A stretch of DNA of 64,000 bases, from assembly GCA_001179805.1 (NCBI GenBank), contig CWGI01000001.1, positions 186,001 through 250,000 of the forward strand, given 5' to 3'. Made by a program: the position numbers and the translations under genes. Below are positions 11,100 to 27,458 of the stretch, piece after piece. This DNA is from Candidatus Hepatoplasma crinochetorum. GTDB lineage: Bacteria > Bacillota_I > Bacilli_A > Mycoplasmatales > Hepatoplasmataceae. Below the pieces are notes generated by a model. That model saw only the letters and a program-made list of their open reading frames with translations, was not told the DNA's origin and made no database searches. Every line of letters starts with the position of its first letter. Within the stretch, counting starts at the first letter, position 1.

Positions 11100-13337
11100 T
11101 TACCTTGTATATACAACATGATTATCTTTAAATTTCTTATTTTTTCCATTGCTATAATTATTTGCAATAAATCTTTCACCTATTGGTTTATAAACATTAA
11201 AAAAAGAATGACTTTTTAATGAATCTTTTGAAATATAAAATAATAAATCTTTACTTTTTGAATTTTTTAATTTATTAATTCAATCCTTTGAAATATTTAT
11301 TGTTTCTAAATATTTCCCTTCATAAAAAAAGGTAATTCTTTTTGCAAATAATTGAATAAATTTTAGATTATTCACAAAAAGAAAAATTGTAAATTTATAA
11401 TCTTGATTTATTGTATTTAAATTTCTAATTACCTCTGATAGTTGAATATTAAAATCATTTAACAAATAATCATCAACGATTATTAATTTACTATTTATAA
11501 TCAATAGATTTAAAATTTGAACTAAAATTTTTTCATTTACATTTAACTTTTTATATTTTTTTGTCCAATTTTTTTCATCAAAATTTAAGTAATTAGAAAA
11601 ATTTTTTAATCTTTTGATAAATAAATTTTTCTCATATTTATTAAATTTTTCTTTTTTAAAATCCTCATATTTCTTATAAGTTTGACTTAATTCTTCTTTT
11701 AATTTTAAAATTTGCTGATTTTTATTTAAAAGCGCTTTTTCACTAAATTTATCCTCTTGACTTTGACTTTCGTTAATTGTGTTTTTTAAAAAAATTTTTT
11801 TTCGTTCATTAAAAAATTGCTTACTTTTATTTATCAATAAACGATTTTTAAATAATAATTCATTTAAATGATTTTTCCTTTTTTGATAATTTATTATTTT
11901 TTCATTTAATTCTTTTTTTAAAATGTATTTTTGTAATTTTTTTCGATCCCAAGAACTTTTAATTTGTCAATCATAATAATTTTTATACTTAAAATAAATT
12001 TCTTTTATTTTTATAAAAATAATTTTGTGAAATTTTTGCAAATAATCAAGATCATAAAAAAAATAAGTATTATTAAAAAAATCAACCAAATCTATAAAAT
12101 AATTCCGTAAATTTTCTAAAATAAAAATTTGATAATTATAATGTCTTAAATCAGCAATATATAAATTTATTTCAAATTCGTCTCTATTTTTTAAATTTAT
12201 ATCTCCTTGCGTTTTTTTAATATCAAAGATTAAATATTCTACTTCTTTTATTTTATTTCTTACATATTGACTAAGATAATTATATGTAAGACGATTAATT
12301 TTGGTATTTATAATACTTTTTTCAAATAAAAGATTATTAATATAATTTTTAAAATTTTCAATTTTTTCTTTAATATTTTCTTTTATTTTATCTTCATTTT
12401 TGCCAATAATATTTAAAACATTTTTTCACACATATTCAATTCTAGATTCTGAAATATTTTCTTTTTCCAAATTTTTTATCTGTAAAAACAAATGCATTCT
12501 AATTGGATTTGTCAGTAAAAAATTATGTTTTTCTCCACTTTCAGATATTAATAAACGCACAAATCTTTTTATTTCATTTTTAATATTATTAAAATCTCTT
12601 TGATCCAAAGAATATTTTTTAATTAAATTAAATTCTTTTAAGCTTAATGAATATCATGATTTATTAAGATTTCTAAAAAAAAGCAAAGTTTCTTTTCATT
12701 CTATTTTCTTATCTTTTAATTGATTAACATTAAAAAAATATTTTTTATTGATATATTTTAAATTTCTTTTATAAAAATTTTTATCTTTTTTAATATTTAA
12801 ATTAATTATTTTAATTTCATCTAAAATTTTAATTAAATCAAAATTATTATTTTTAAAAAATTTTCTTTTTTCATCTTTAAAAAAATCATCTATTAATTCT
12901 TTTAATGAAATATTAGATTTTGGTAATTGATATCTAATTACTTTTATTTTTTTTTCAAGTTTATCTATTTCTTCTTTCAATTCATGAATTTTTAAGTTAT
13001 ATTCTTTTCTTGCATAATCAGATTTTATAAACTTATAATATAGATTAGTATCAACATTATGTCGATTGGAATAATTTTTATTTAATAATAAATTTGCTCT
13101 TGAATATCTTAATCCTTGATCAAAGATAAATTCTTCTGTTCGTTTTCTTTCATTTAAATTTTCAATAAATAATTGTTTTAAACTCTCTAATTGAACTCTA
13201 TCATTACTTAAAAAAGCATGAATTTCACCATTTTTTATATTTAAAGTGAAATCATTAATAATTAAATTAAGATTTTTATCACGAAAATCAAGATTATTAA
13301 TTTTCAAAAATAAAGATTTATTTAATTTTTGCTTCAT
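11100..13337 (-). CDS. Degenerate OppF-like ABC ATPase with long insertion
   Basis: A 745-residue protein in one frame with TGA as Trp. The N-terminal 60 residues follow the start of an ABC domain (LKINNLDF... LNIKNGEIHAFLSND), but where the Walker A GxxGxGKS/T should be, the sequence is LSNDRVQLES. About 500 Lys/Asn/Glu-rich residues, largely helical and probably coiled coil, follow. The ABC fold resumes near residue 590 with NEKILVQILNLL, a Walker B-like LIIVDDYLLND, and the end of the domain; the H-loop His is absent (LFVNNLKF). Mycoplasma OppF proteins are known for large insertions, and the neighbour upstream is OppD-like, so an Opp origin is likely. The lost Walker A argues against ATP hydrolysis. 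AAGGA precedes the start. Confidence 0.6.
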
Positions 13338-13347
13338 TTTAATTTCC

Positions 13348-14253
13348 TTATTGATCTATTTTAGGTTTAATAAATTGCGTTAAATTCAAATCACTATATA
13401 ATCAAGAATAGACAAAATGATTTTTAGTTATATTTTTCTTTACTGGCAAAATTAAAAGTTCAATGTTCAAAATATAATTTTTATTAAAATCAAATAAATT
13501 TTTATTAAAATCATATTTTAGATCTTTAAAATATGAGAAAAATTTATCATAAATTAAATCTTGGCTTTTTAAAACTATTTCTCATGTAATTGGGTGATAA
13601 GGATCTTCTATAATTTCTTTAATATCCCCACCTTCTACAATTCTATTGTCAAAAATAACAATACACTCATCAACAATTGAACTTAATCAAGCAATATTTT
13701 TTGATGTAATAAAAATTGTTAATTTACCATGAAATCTATTGATAAATGATTTTAAATCAAGAATTTCATTAGCATTTAATTTTTGATCAATATTATCTAA
13801 AATAATTAATTCTTTTTTTAAGATCAAGGCTTTTAAAATTGCCAATTTTATAAGTTCAATTCTTTTGAGATCTTTATAATGCTTATGATGATATGATGTT
13901 CCTATTTCTCAATTAATCATTACATAAAAATCAATTAAATTTTTATTAGCAAGATCTCTATCTAATTTAAAATTTAATAAAAAAAATAAATAAAGTTGTC
14001 TTCCAATTTTAATTTTTTTATTAAAAGAAAAATTGTTATTTTCTGAAATATAAATATAATTAATTTTTTTAAAAATATTTTTATCCTTATTTAATTTGAA
14101 AAAATTAGTAAAAAAATGATCGTTTTCAACCTGTAAAAATCCAAAATAAGAATTTTTTTTAACTCTAAAATCAAGATATTTGATTGTTCTTTTTTGGTCT
14201 TTAAGATTAAAATATTTATAATCTTTTACATCCAAAATAATTTTTTGTTCCAT
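13348..14253 (-). CDS. Degenerate OppD-like ABC ATPase
   Basis: A 301-residue protein. The C-terminal element EIIEDPYHPITWEIV matches the DPxHPYT block that follows the ATPase domain in OppD/OppF-type importers, and KRIELIKLAILKALIL then LIILDNIDQ occupy the places of the ABC signature helix and Walker B. However the Walker A is gone (FGFLQVENDHF), the LSGGQ is not recognisable, the Walker B Glu is Asn, and the H-loop reads ITSKN. It stands 10 bases upstream of the OppF-like gene and 46 bases after an ECF S-component-like gene. No OppB/OppC permease is in the window. It may be a relic, or a non-hydrolysing subunit of something else. Confidence 0.6.
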
Positions 14254-14299
14254 AAGCCAAAATTTGTAAATTCATTAACACTATAATTATCCTTAAAAA

Positions 14300-15166
14300 T
14301 TAATTTAAATAACCATTATTTTCCATTTTTAATTTTATTGCATAACTACAAGAAATTATAAATAAAAAAGTTACAAATATTTTACTAGGAACTAAATAAG
14401 TAGAACTGAATACTCTTTCATAAAATTCTAATTTAAATGGAATATCAAAAGCATAAAATTGCGAATATGGTCTTATTATAAAACCAGTAAAAATTCTTAC
14501 AATAATAAAAATAAGCGTGAGATATACAAGCAAACTCAAATTTTCTTTTTTATATTTATAAATATAAAAGAAAAGAAATTCGAGCAAAATTACAAAAATA
14601 GGCGAAATTATTACAAGAATTAATAATGAGCTTTTCAAAAAATTCTCTTCTTCTCCCGTTCGCCCAAGAAAATAAACAAGAATAAAACAAATTGCAAGAA
14701 AGGAAAGTAAAGCTATTTGAAAAATCCAAAATTGTGTCTTTATACTTAATTCTTTTTTCTTATTACGATAACTTTCACCTAAAATTCCTGCTATTAATCC
14801 TGTAAAAGGAAAAATCAAAAAAGGCAATGGCAATGGAACTCATCCATTTAATAAAGTTCTTGATAAATCTGCTATTGCCCCGTAAACAATTGCTTCTATC
14901 GGCCCAAATAAAATACCGGTTGCAACAATAGTAGCATCATCAAAACTTAAAGGAATAAAATCCCCCGCTTGAGGAATTATTCTTGTAAGAAAAGCTTGCA
15001 ATAAAAAAATTCCATAAAAAAAAGCGAATATGGGAATTTTATAAATTGTTAATGCTTTTCGACCCTCTTTTTTATAAAGAATAAAATAATAAATTAAAGC
15101 AAAAATAATAATAAAGGAAAATGAGAGAAATAATATTCATCAAATTAAAGTGTAATTTGTATCCAT
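14300..15166 (-). CDS. ECF transporter S component-like membrane protein
   Basis: A 288-residue integral membrane protein with about eight hydrophobic segments. The section at about residues 65-115, with PLSFDDATIVATGILFGP followed by a GAIADLSRTLL and a FPFTGLIAGIL segment, has the spacing of the folate-family S components of energy-coupling factor vitamin importers. S components bind a vitamin and dock on the EcfT/EcfA module, whose genes are not visible here. The gene starts 3 bases after the whiA stop. Substrate not determinable; folate-like is a guess from the pattern. Confidence 0.6.
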
Positions 15167-15169
15167 GAT

Positions 15170-16054
15170 TTAATTTAAATTATCAGCAATTTCTTTAATT
15201 TTTTTTAATCAATTATTTACCGTTGATTTTGAAATATTTTTTTGATAATTTAAATAAAAATAATATTTTAAATCTTCAAGTGAACTATCTTTATAATCAA
15301 GTCTTAATTTTGCTAATTTAATTTGCCCTTCGGTCAATTTGTTAAATTTTTTTTGATCCTTTAAAACTAATTTAATAGCTTCAATTTGTTTTAAAGAATT
15401 ATTTATAATTTTTTCTTTGTTGAATTTTTCAATTACCTCTGCTCTTTTTAGATTTAAATTCATCTCTTTAATAATTCGATTTTCTTCAAAATCAATTAGA
15501 GAATCTGTTGTTTTAATATATTTTAAAAAATCAGAAATATAAATTGCTTTTTTCAGATAAAAAAAATTATTTTTATCTGAAAAATTAAATTTAAAACTTA
15601 GTTTATTATTAATTTTACAAAAAATTCTATAAATTTCCTCATTATTTATTTTATTTAATCTAATTTCTAAATAATTATTCTTCGCGTCATAATTACTAAT
15701 TGAACCTTTTATTAAAAAAATTGCTGCAACTGTTATTTGATATAAATTTTTATTATTTAAAATTTCTTCTTCAATTGATAAAAATTTATATTTTAAATCA
15801 TCAAAAAAATTTTTATCAATAAATATTTTTTGATCTTTTTTTATAAATTTTATATAATAATTTTTTTGATTTAACTTTTTTAAATTTGTAAAAATAAATT
15901 TAAAAAGATCCTCATTTTTTATCTTTCGAGTAAAAAATAAATCTTTTTTATTTTGAATAAGTAAAGATAACGAAATATAAAATAAGATTTGTTGCTCTTT
16001 TTTAGTTCAATTTAAATTTAATATTTCATTTTTAATTTGTTTTGAAAAATTCAT
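15170..16054 (-). CDS. whiA: WhiA-family DNA-binding protein
   Basis: A 294-residue protein. The C-terminal third has the WhiA pattern NLKRAEVIEKF, KQIEAIKLVL, QIKLAKLRLDYKDSSLEDLK and a helix-turn-helix with ISKSTVNNWLKKI. The N-terminal part is the much weaker LAGLIDADG-derived domain. WhiA binds DNA and influences division and chromosome segregation in Gram-positives. Its location one base after trxB, in the hprK-lgt-trxB-whiA order, supports the call. Confidence 0.88.
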
Positions 16055-16055
16055 T

Positions 16056-16982
16056 TTATAAAGTATCGATATATTTTTTAGCTGATAATGCGGCATTTGT
16101 TCCATCTGAAACAGCACCGCTTACTTGATGATATTCTTTTGTAGCAATATCTCCTGCCGCGAAAATACCTTTAATTCCTGTGCTTCCTGTTTTAAAATTA
16201 ATTGTAATAAATTTATTTTTATTTAAAACCCCAATATCTTTTAAAAAGCCACTCGCTGGAATTCATCCAATATATGAAAAGACACCGCTTACTTTTATAT
16301 CTTCTGTTTTTTTTGTTTTCGTATTTTTAATTGTAATTGAAAAAATTTTTTTACCATCACCATTAATTTTAATTAATTCAGAATTATATTTTAAATGGAT
16401 ATTTTTTGTTTTTTCAATACTATTTCTTACACTATCAACAACATCTAATTTATCAAAAAGATTAATGATGTAAATATTTCCTACAATATTTGATGCAAAT
16501 AAACTTTCTTCGGAAGCAGAAGTGCCTCCTCCAATTACAGCGATATCTTTATTTTTATAAAATGCGCCATCACAAACAATACAAGTTGAAATTCCATGGC
16601 CAAAATATATATCATATTCTTTTAATGGTATTTTTTTTGGATTCATCCCTGTTGCTAGAATAATCGCTTTTGTTCTATATTTTTTATTTGATGCTAAAAT
16701 TACGGTTTTATAATCCTTTTCGATATCATCAATTTTTAAAACCTCATCACCTTCAATTAAAGCCCCCAAAAATTTAGCATGATTAATAAATTTTATTGCA
16801 AGATCAGTTCCTGAAAGTCCTTTAAAACCAGGATAATTATCAATTTTATGTGTATTTAATAACTTTCCCCCAGGAACTCCTTTTTCTATTACTACTGTTT
16901 TTAAATTTGCTCGTGCTCCATAAATTGCAGCAGCAAGACCAGCAGGTCCTCCGCCTACTATAAGTAAATCTATTGTTTCCAT
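16056..16982 (-). CDS. trxB: Thioredoxin reductase
   Basis: A 308-residue flavoprotein. It has the FAD-binding GGGPAGLAAAIYGARA at about residues 10-25, the redox-active CIVCD (Cys134 and Cys137), a second nucleotide-binding GGGTSASEES for NADPH, and the C-terminal FAD motif GIFAAGDIATKEYHQ. Length is normal. It reduces thioredoxin with NADPH in the cytosol. One TGA at 16263 is read as Trp. The stop is separated from whiA by a single base. Confidence 0.96.
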
Positions 16983-17007
16983 TTATTTCCTTTATATTTA
17001 TAAGAAT

Positions 17008-18009
17008 TTAATAATCTTTTTTATATTTTTTAACTACATCAAAATACTCATTTTGTGGATAGAATTTCTTAAAATTATTATAATTTAAATTATTTTGATT
17101 TATTAAATTTTTATATTTTTTATTATATTTATAATTAAAAATATACATTGTTCATAATTTAAAATTTTTTCTCTTTATTTCGTAATAAAATTTTCCATAA
17201 GTATGATTAAAAATGGCGATTCTTTCAAAATAATATTGATAATAAATCATTAAAATAATTCCATAAAAAAGAAAGAAAAAAGAAAGAATAAACGAGGTTG
17301 GAACATCTCCAATTTTCATAATATATTTATCATCACGCAATAATTCCATACTAACTCTTACCGTTCCATATCAAAATAAATAAAATCCTCCATGAACTCC
17401 TGCTTTTATTTTAGTTGAAGTTTTAAGAAAAAGCGCAATTATGATCCAACCTAAAAAATCAAGAATAGATTCATATAAAAATAAGGGTTGTCGATAATAG
17501 CCATCAATAAACATATGATCACTAATAAAGTCCGGAAGAAAAGCCAATTCATTTGTTGCAATCTGACCATAGACATTTTGATCAAAAAAATTACCCCATC
17601 TTCCAATAGCTTGTCCAATTAAAATATTTGGAACAATAATTGAAAAAGAGATTCTAAATTCAATATAACTCGCAAAATAAGTTGTGTAAATATAAAGTCA
17701 AATTAAAATTGCAAAAATTGATCCTAAAATTGATCTTCCTTCTCCAATTTGAAAAAGAGAGATAAAACCATTAAAATCTTTAGGATTAAATAATAAATAT
17801 CATCACCTAGCACCAAAAATAGCGACAATTACACCGACAAAAAATAAAAGAAATAAATCAAATGTTTTATATTTTTTCTTTTTTCATTCGATATAACTAA
17901 TAAGAAAAACAAATATAAAACCCAATAAAAGCATTAAACCATATCATGGAATTGGAATAGGACCTATTCAAAAAGCAATTGCAAAATCTGAATTAACTTC
18001 TGTTATCAA
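17008..18009 (-). CDS. lgt: Prolipoprotein diacylglyceryl transferase
   Basis: A 333-residue membrane enzyme. PIPIPWYGLMLLLGF near the N-terminus and IGQAIGRWGNFFDQNVYG, the Lgt signature, are present, followed by PLFLYES. It transfers diacylglycerol from phosphatidylglycerol to the lipobox Cys of prolipoproteins. No in-frame ATG lies before the first conserved segment; the only reasonable start is TTG at 18007-18009, because the ATG at 18016-18018 is out of frame and runs into TAA. The C-terminal 70 residues are an extended Lys/Tyr/Asn-rich tail, often seen in mollicute Lgt. It starts 10 bases after hprK. Confidence 0.93.
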
Positions 18010-18019
18010 TTTTTATCAT

Positions 18020-18952
18020 TTATTTAATTTTATTATTTAATTTGATACGATTATTTAAATCTTCAAGCGGAAAATACTTATCATATTTCTTTTGTTTAAA
18101 ATTCATCACTGCTATTTCAACAAGTTCAGCTATATTTCGCCCAACTAAAATTGGTAATTGAATGATTGGAATTTCAACTCTCTTAATTGTTTTTGTTGAA
18201 AAATTATTTCCTAATCGATCGTAATCTTTTTCTTTATTTGAATTTGTAAAATTAATAATAAAATCTATTTTTGATTCTGGTTTAATGATTTGCGTTCCTA
18301 AAAGCTTTTTAATATTTATAATTCCAATTCCTCTTACTTCTAAAAATTCCCGTGTAATTCTTGGGCTTTTACCATAAAGTTCACCGGCCACACGAAAAAC
18401 ATCGATTGCATCATCACCTACAAAAAGATGTTTTCTACTGATTAATTCTAAAGCGACTTCACTTTTTCCAATTCCACTTTCTCCTGTTAATAAAACACCC
18501 ATTCCATATACAATAAGCATTGTAGCATGGATTCTTTCAGGATTCTGTGTAATTTTTACAAGATAAGGTTCAATTGCTGCTCTTATCTCAGTTGATGGTT
18601 GATTTGTTTCTAAGATAATAAAACCTATCGTTTTTATTATCTTAGAAATCTCTTGATCCGTTTGTTTTTTATTTAGAACAATTATTTTATTATCTTTAAA
18701 AATTTTTTTAAGTCCATCAATAAATTTTTCTTTTCCTAGAAATGCAAAAATTTGATTAACTTTGGTATCAAAAATAATTAATTTATCTTTTGATTGTGAA
18801 ATTAATAAAATTTCCAAATTTCCCGAAGTTGTTCCGACTGCATTAAATTGATAATTTTCAAAATTTTCATTTTGAGAAAAATTATCAATTTTTAGATTAA
18901 ATTTACTAATAAATTTTTTTAAAGATATCTTACGCATAATAAAATTATACAA
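18020..18952 (-). CDS. hprK: HPr kinase/phosphorylase
   Basis: A 310-residue protein with the Walker A GESGIGKS at 157-164, the preceding IHATMLIVYGMGVLLT with the catalytic His142, and the signature RGIGIINIKKLLG. It phosphorylates and dephosphorylates Ser46 of HPr, linking glycolytic state to sugar uptake. The start is probably TTG at 18950-18952, which has AGGA 7 bases upstream inside the thiI stop region; the first ATG (18935-18937) has no binding site and would remove five residues. Lies between thiI and lgt. Confidence 0.95.
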   Translation of the reverse strand: MYNFIMRKISLKKFISKFNLKIDNFSQNENFENYQFNAVGTTSGNLEILLISQSKDKLIIFDTKVNQIFAFLGKEKFIDGLKKIFKDNKIIVLNKKQTDQEISKIIKTIGFIILETNQPSTEIRAAIEPYLVKITQNPERIHATMLIVYGMGVLLTGESGIGKSEVALELISRKHLFVGDDAIDVFRVAGELYGKSPRITREFLEVRGIGIINIKKLLGTQIIKPESKIDFIINFTNSNKEKDYDRLGNNFSTKTIKRVEIPIIQLPILVGRNIAELVEIAVMNFKQKKYDKYFPLEDLNNRIKLNNKIK

Positions 18953-18956
18953 TTTA

Positions 18957-20138
18957 TTATCCTAATTTAATTTTCCGAGTATATCTTTCGAAAATTTCTT
19001 CTAATATTTTTGGATAATTTTCAATTTGATTTTCAAAATAAATCGTCTTTTCTAAAGTAGGTTTTGTTTTTGGGTTTTTAGGTGTAAAAAGAGAACACAT
19101 ATCTTCCCCTTTTAAAATTGAAAGTTGATAAGTTTCGATTTTTTTTGCTTTATTTATAATTTCTTCTTTTGAAAGCGCAATAAGTGGTCTCATCGTAAAT
19201 AAATCAACTGCCTTGTTAATTACTATTAAGGATTCTAAAGTTTGACTAGAGACCTGACCCAAAGAATCACCTGTTACAATTAATTTTTTATTTTCTTTTT
19301 CTGCAAGAATATTTGCAAATTTAAAAAAAGCTCGTCTTAACAAAATGGTGCGATATTCAGTTCCTTTTAATTTTGCAATTGCTTCTTGCATTTTTTCAAA
19401 ATTAATTAAATATAAAAAATGATCTTTTCCATTAAATTGATTAATTTTCTCTGCTAAAAGTTTTATTTTTGTTAAAGTTTCTTTTGTTGATGTAGTAGAA
19501 GTTAAAAATGAAATAAAACTTAAATTTATTCCTCTACAAATTGTAAGATAACTCGCAACAGGAGAATCAATTCCTCCCGAAAGCATCGATAATCCTTCTC
19601 CATTTATACCCGAAGGAAGTCCAATTATTCCATTATATTTTATTACATTTAAATGGTATTTATTTTCTGCAGTAAAATTAAATTCAAAATTATAATCAAA
19701 ATTTTTAAGATCTACTTTTAAATTATTATTAATCTTAAAAATTTCTTTTGCTATAAAAATAATCGCATCTTGATTTGAAGAAAAAATCTTTTTTGCAAAT
19801 CCAGAATTCTTAATTGTTATTCTAAATTTAAAATTAGTTCTGATATTAGCAATTATTTTTTCAAGATCAGAAATTATATTTTCAATTGTTATTTTTTGAA
19901 TATAAATTGGAGCAAAAGAGTGAATTCCAGGAATATTTTGCAAAATTTGATAAATCTCATCTTCACTTTTTAAATTTTTTGCATTTAAAATTGCGTGATC
20001 ATATTTCTTTATAATTTCATAATTAATATTATTTTTGTCTAGTCGATATTTAATATTATCAATTAATCAATTTATAAATTGATTACGATTTTTACCTTTT
20101 AATGTTAATTCAGAGTATTTAATTAAAATTGTTATCAT
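18957..20138 (-). CDS. thiI: tRNA 4-thiouridine synthase ThiI
   Basis: A 393-residue protein. The N-terminus ILIKYSELTLKGKNR begins the ferredoxin-like/THUMP region, the PP-loop LSGGIDS lies at about residue 187, and the C-terminal part has GEDMCSLFTPKNPKTKP with the conserved Cys. As in Bacillus there is no rhodanese domain, so a separate cysteine desulfurase would supply sulfur. It adenylates U8 of tRNA for thiolation. One TGA is read as Trp. It follows the ezrA-like gene by 6 bases, as ezrA and thiI are near neighbours in Bacillus. Confidence 0.95.
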
Positions 20139-20144
20139 TTCTAG

Positions 20145-21761
20145 TTATCTATTTATGCGATAAGAAATAATTGTTTTATAAGCAATTCTTAAAGCTTCAA
20201 TTAAATTATCCTCCTGATAAAAAGATTCAATTTTTTCTTTTAAGAAAACAATTTTTTTATCAAAGCGATATTTATTTAATATAAAAATTATCTCATTTAA
20301 ATAAAAAATCAAAAAAGCATCTTTAAAAATTTGTTGATAAAGAGTTATTATTTTTTCTTCAAATTTTAAGTAAAAATTTTTAAAAGCTTTATCTTTGAAA
20401 TTTTTATTTTGATTTAAAATAAATTTGAAATTTTTTTTAGCTTCTATTAATTTTTCATGATATTTAATTTGAAACTTATTAGGAAAATCAGTGAATAGAT
20501 CTTCCATCTTATTAAAAATAAAATTTAATTTTAAAAAATCTTGATCTTTTTTTTCTAAAACACTTTCGCTTAAAAATATTTTTTGATAATTTTTTAAATC
20601 TTCATAAATTAAAATTATTTTTTGATATTTATTTTCAAAGATATTATTTTTTTCTTCTTTTTCTATATTTTCATACTCACCAAATTCCTTAATAATTTTA
20701 ATTTCTAAATTTATTAAATTTTTGATATTTATTTTATCTTCTTCAATAAATAAAGAAAATTTATATCTTATAAAATCTTTGTAATCATTAATATTATCAA
20801 TAAATAATCTTATATTTTCAGTTATTTTCTTCATAAATTTGAATTTATTAATAATAATTTTTGTATTAAAATAGAGAAAATTTATATCATTTACAATTTT
20901 TGTGTTTATTTTTTTTGCTTTTTTAAAATTAAAATTTAAAAAATATGTTTTTAATTTTGCAAATTCATACTGAATATTACTATATATTTTTTTTGATTCT
21001 TTAAGATAAAAAAGAGGAATATTTTTATTATTAATTAATTTTCTTAAATCACTTAGAATTTTCTTATATTCAAAATCTAAATATTTTTCAATATCTAAAT
21101 AAAAATTAAAATCCTCATTTGCATCTTTTATCTCTTGATTTATGAATTTTATTTTCTGAATAAAATCATCAAGATCAATTTTTTTTATTGCTAGATTTTT
21201 AATTTTTAAATTTATTTTTTGAATTTGCTCTAAATATTTTTGTTCTCTTAATTTTTTTTGATCAATTGAATTTTTTACTAAATTAAAAAAATTTGTAAAA
21301 ATTTCGCTTACTTCAAAAATTAAATTTTCTTTAATTTCATTGATTAAATTAAGTTCATTAATTCTAAATTTTACTTTAGCATAAGTTATTTTATAATCAA
21401 ATTGCAATTTATCAAGTTTCAAAATTTTTTGTTTAAAAACTTTTTTATTAAAATAAAATTTTAATTTATTTTCTTTTTCTAATTCTTGATAAAAAATTTT
21501 TAATTTATTAAAAGAAACATAATTTAAATTTTTAATAGTATCTTCAAGATCATTAAAAATCTCTTCTTCAAGAAATTTATTTTCTTTTTTAAATTGAAAA
21601 AAAAGTTTGTACAAATCTTTAATTTGATATTTACTTAAATCTGAATAATAAATATTTAAAATTTTTTTATTATTTTGTCTTTTTAAAATAAAAAAAAACC
21701 AAAAACTTACTATTCAAAATAGAATAAAAATCAAAATTAAAAAAACCGCTAATATTTCCAT
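20145..21761 (-). CDS. ezrA: EzrA-like membrane-anchored coiled-coil protein
   Basis: A 538-residue protein with one N-terminal hydrophobic helix (MEILAVFLILIFILFWIV) and then a nearly all-helical cytoplasmic body rich in Lys, Asn, Glu, Ile and Phe, as in EzrA (usually about 560 residues), a regulator of FtsZ ring formation. Sequence motifs are weak, so the call rests on architecture, length and the position directly before thiI, which matches the Bacillus ezrA/thiI neighbourhood. A generic coiled-coil protein is the alternative. Confidence 0.65.
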
Positions 21762-21775
21762 AATTAATCTTATTT

Positions 21776-26225
<4,450 letters not shown>

Positions 26226-26238
26226 ACATAAATTTTGC

Positions 26239-26718
26239 TTATTTTATATTATAAAAGGAATTATTAATTAAAATTAATAAATAATTAAAATTTCTTACCC
26301 TTGCTTTTAAAAGAGAATCTTTTAAATTAAGATAAATTTTTAATAATTGATGTCCTTTTATAGCATCAAATTCCTCTTGATTTTGATTATTAAAATAAAA
26401 ATTTAAAAAAATTTTTAGTTCACTCATATAAGAACAATCTCTATGATAAAAATTAAATAATTTAATTATAAAATCAAATCGATCTTCAATCTTTAAATTT
26501 AAAACTTCTTTATCAATTAAATCATAAAAATTTTCTTTTGTACTTTTTTTTGTTTCAATTTTAAAAATATAATATTCAAAAAAATATTTGTTAAATTTTT
26601 TTTCTCTGTAATCAAAATTAATTAAATTTGTAATAAATGAATCTTTATAAAATTTATCGTTTTTTTTTAATCATTTTTTAAAATCTTGATCTTTTTTAAA
26701 ATTTGTTGAATTACTCAT
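26239..26718 (-). CDS. Hypothetical protein
   Basis: A 159-residue, Lys/Asn/Phe-rich soluble protein, probably mostly helical, with no recognised motif. It is unbroken only if one TGA (26671) is Trp. It starts 1 base after the YneF-like gene and ends 13 bases before parE, so it is co-transcribed with them. Confidence 0.6.
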
Positions 26719-26719
26719 C

Positions 26720-26959
26720 TTATTTTCGTTTTTTATAAGTTTGACGATTTTTACCTTTTAATGCATTCATTGTATTTCGAATTTGTGCTTCAGAAGGTTT
26801 TCTTCCCATTGATTGAAACATCGCTCTTATTTGTTGTTCAGAAATTGGTGGATTTTTTTTGATCTGTCTTTCGATTAATTTTTTTGTAAAGTAAAATGTA
26901 AAAAATATTGTAATCGGTAAGAGACAGATAAAAACAATTGCTGTAATCTCTCAAGCCAT
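26720..26959 (-). CDS. UPF0154 family membrane protein (YneF-like)
   Basis: A 79-residue protein with one N-terminal hydrophobic helix followed by KKNPPISEQQIRAMFQSMG and RKPSEAQIRNTMNALKG, which is the UPF0154/YneF pattern (NPPI, MMQMG, KPS). Function unknown in the family. GGAGAAATAAATTT precedes the ATG. Confidence 0.9.
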
Positions 26960-26963
26960 AAAT

Positions 26964-27455
26964 TTATTTCTCCTTCTTATTTTTTTTTGTTTTTTCTTTC
27001 CCTTGAGTTTTTGTTTTCTCAGTTTTAATTTGTGCTTTTAATTCTTTTTGCTCATTTTTTAATTGAGTTTTTAATTCTTTACGTTCTTTTTTTGTCTGAA
27101 CTTTTTCTTGTTGTTTAATATTTTTCTGCTCAATTTTACTCTTTAAATTTTCAACATTTTTTTGATAATTAATCTGTTCTTTATGAATCGATAAAAGTTC
27201 TTGTGCTGATTGTGCTTTTTGTTCTTTTACTTTTAGTTGATTTTGGAATTCAACATTTTCAATAATAGCTCCTCTTTGAACTTTTGGTTTATCTTTATCA
27301 AAAATTGTTTTTGATTTAACTCTTCAATTTTTAATTTTATTATTTAATTTTGGTCCATAAATATGTCAACGCGCAAAAAGAATAATAACAATTAATAATA
27401 TTATTATTCCTAAAAAAAACATATGCAATAAAAAATATTGTAGTCACATTTCCAT
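26964..27455 (-). CDS. Membrane-anchored coiled-coil protein, unknown function
   Basis: A 163-residue protein with an N-terminal membrane helix (about residues 5-28) and then a soluble region dominated by Lys, Glu and Gln in heptad-like spacing (LKSKIEQKNIKQQEKVQTKK), ending in a KKNKKEK tail. No family recognised. It starts 3 bases after the patatin gene and is followed after 4 bases by the YneF-like gene. Confidence 0.65.
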
Positions 27456-27458
27456 AAG

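Noticed and set aside
18007-18018. ATG at 18016-18018 as the start of lgt
   Set aside because: That ATG is in a different frame and meets TAA after eight codons. TTG at 18007-18009 is in frame with Lgt.
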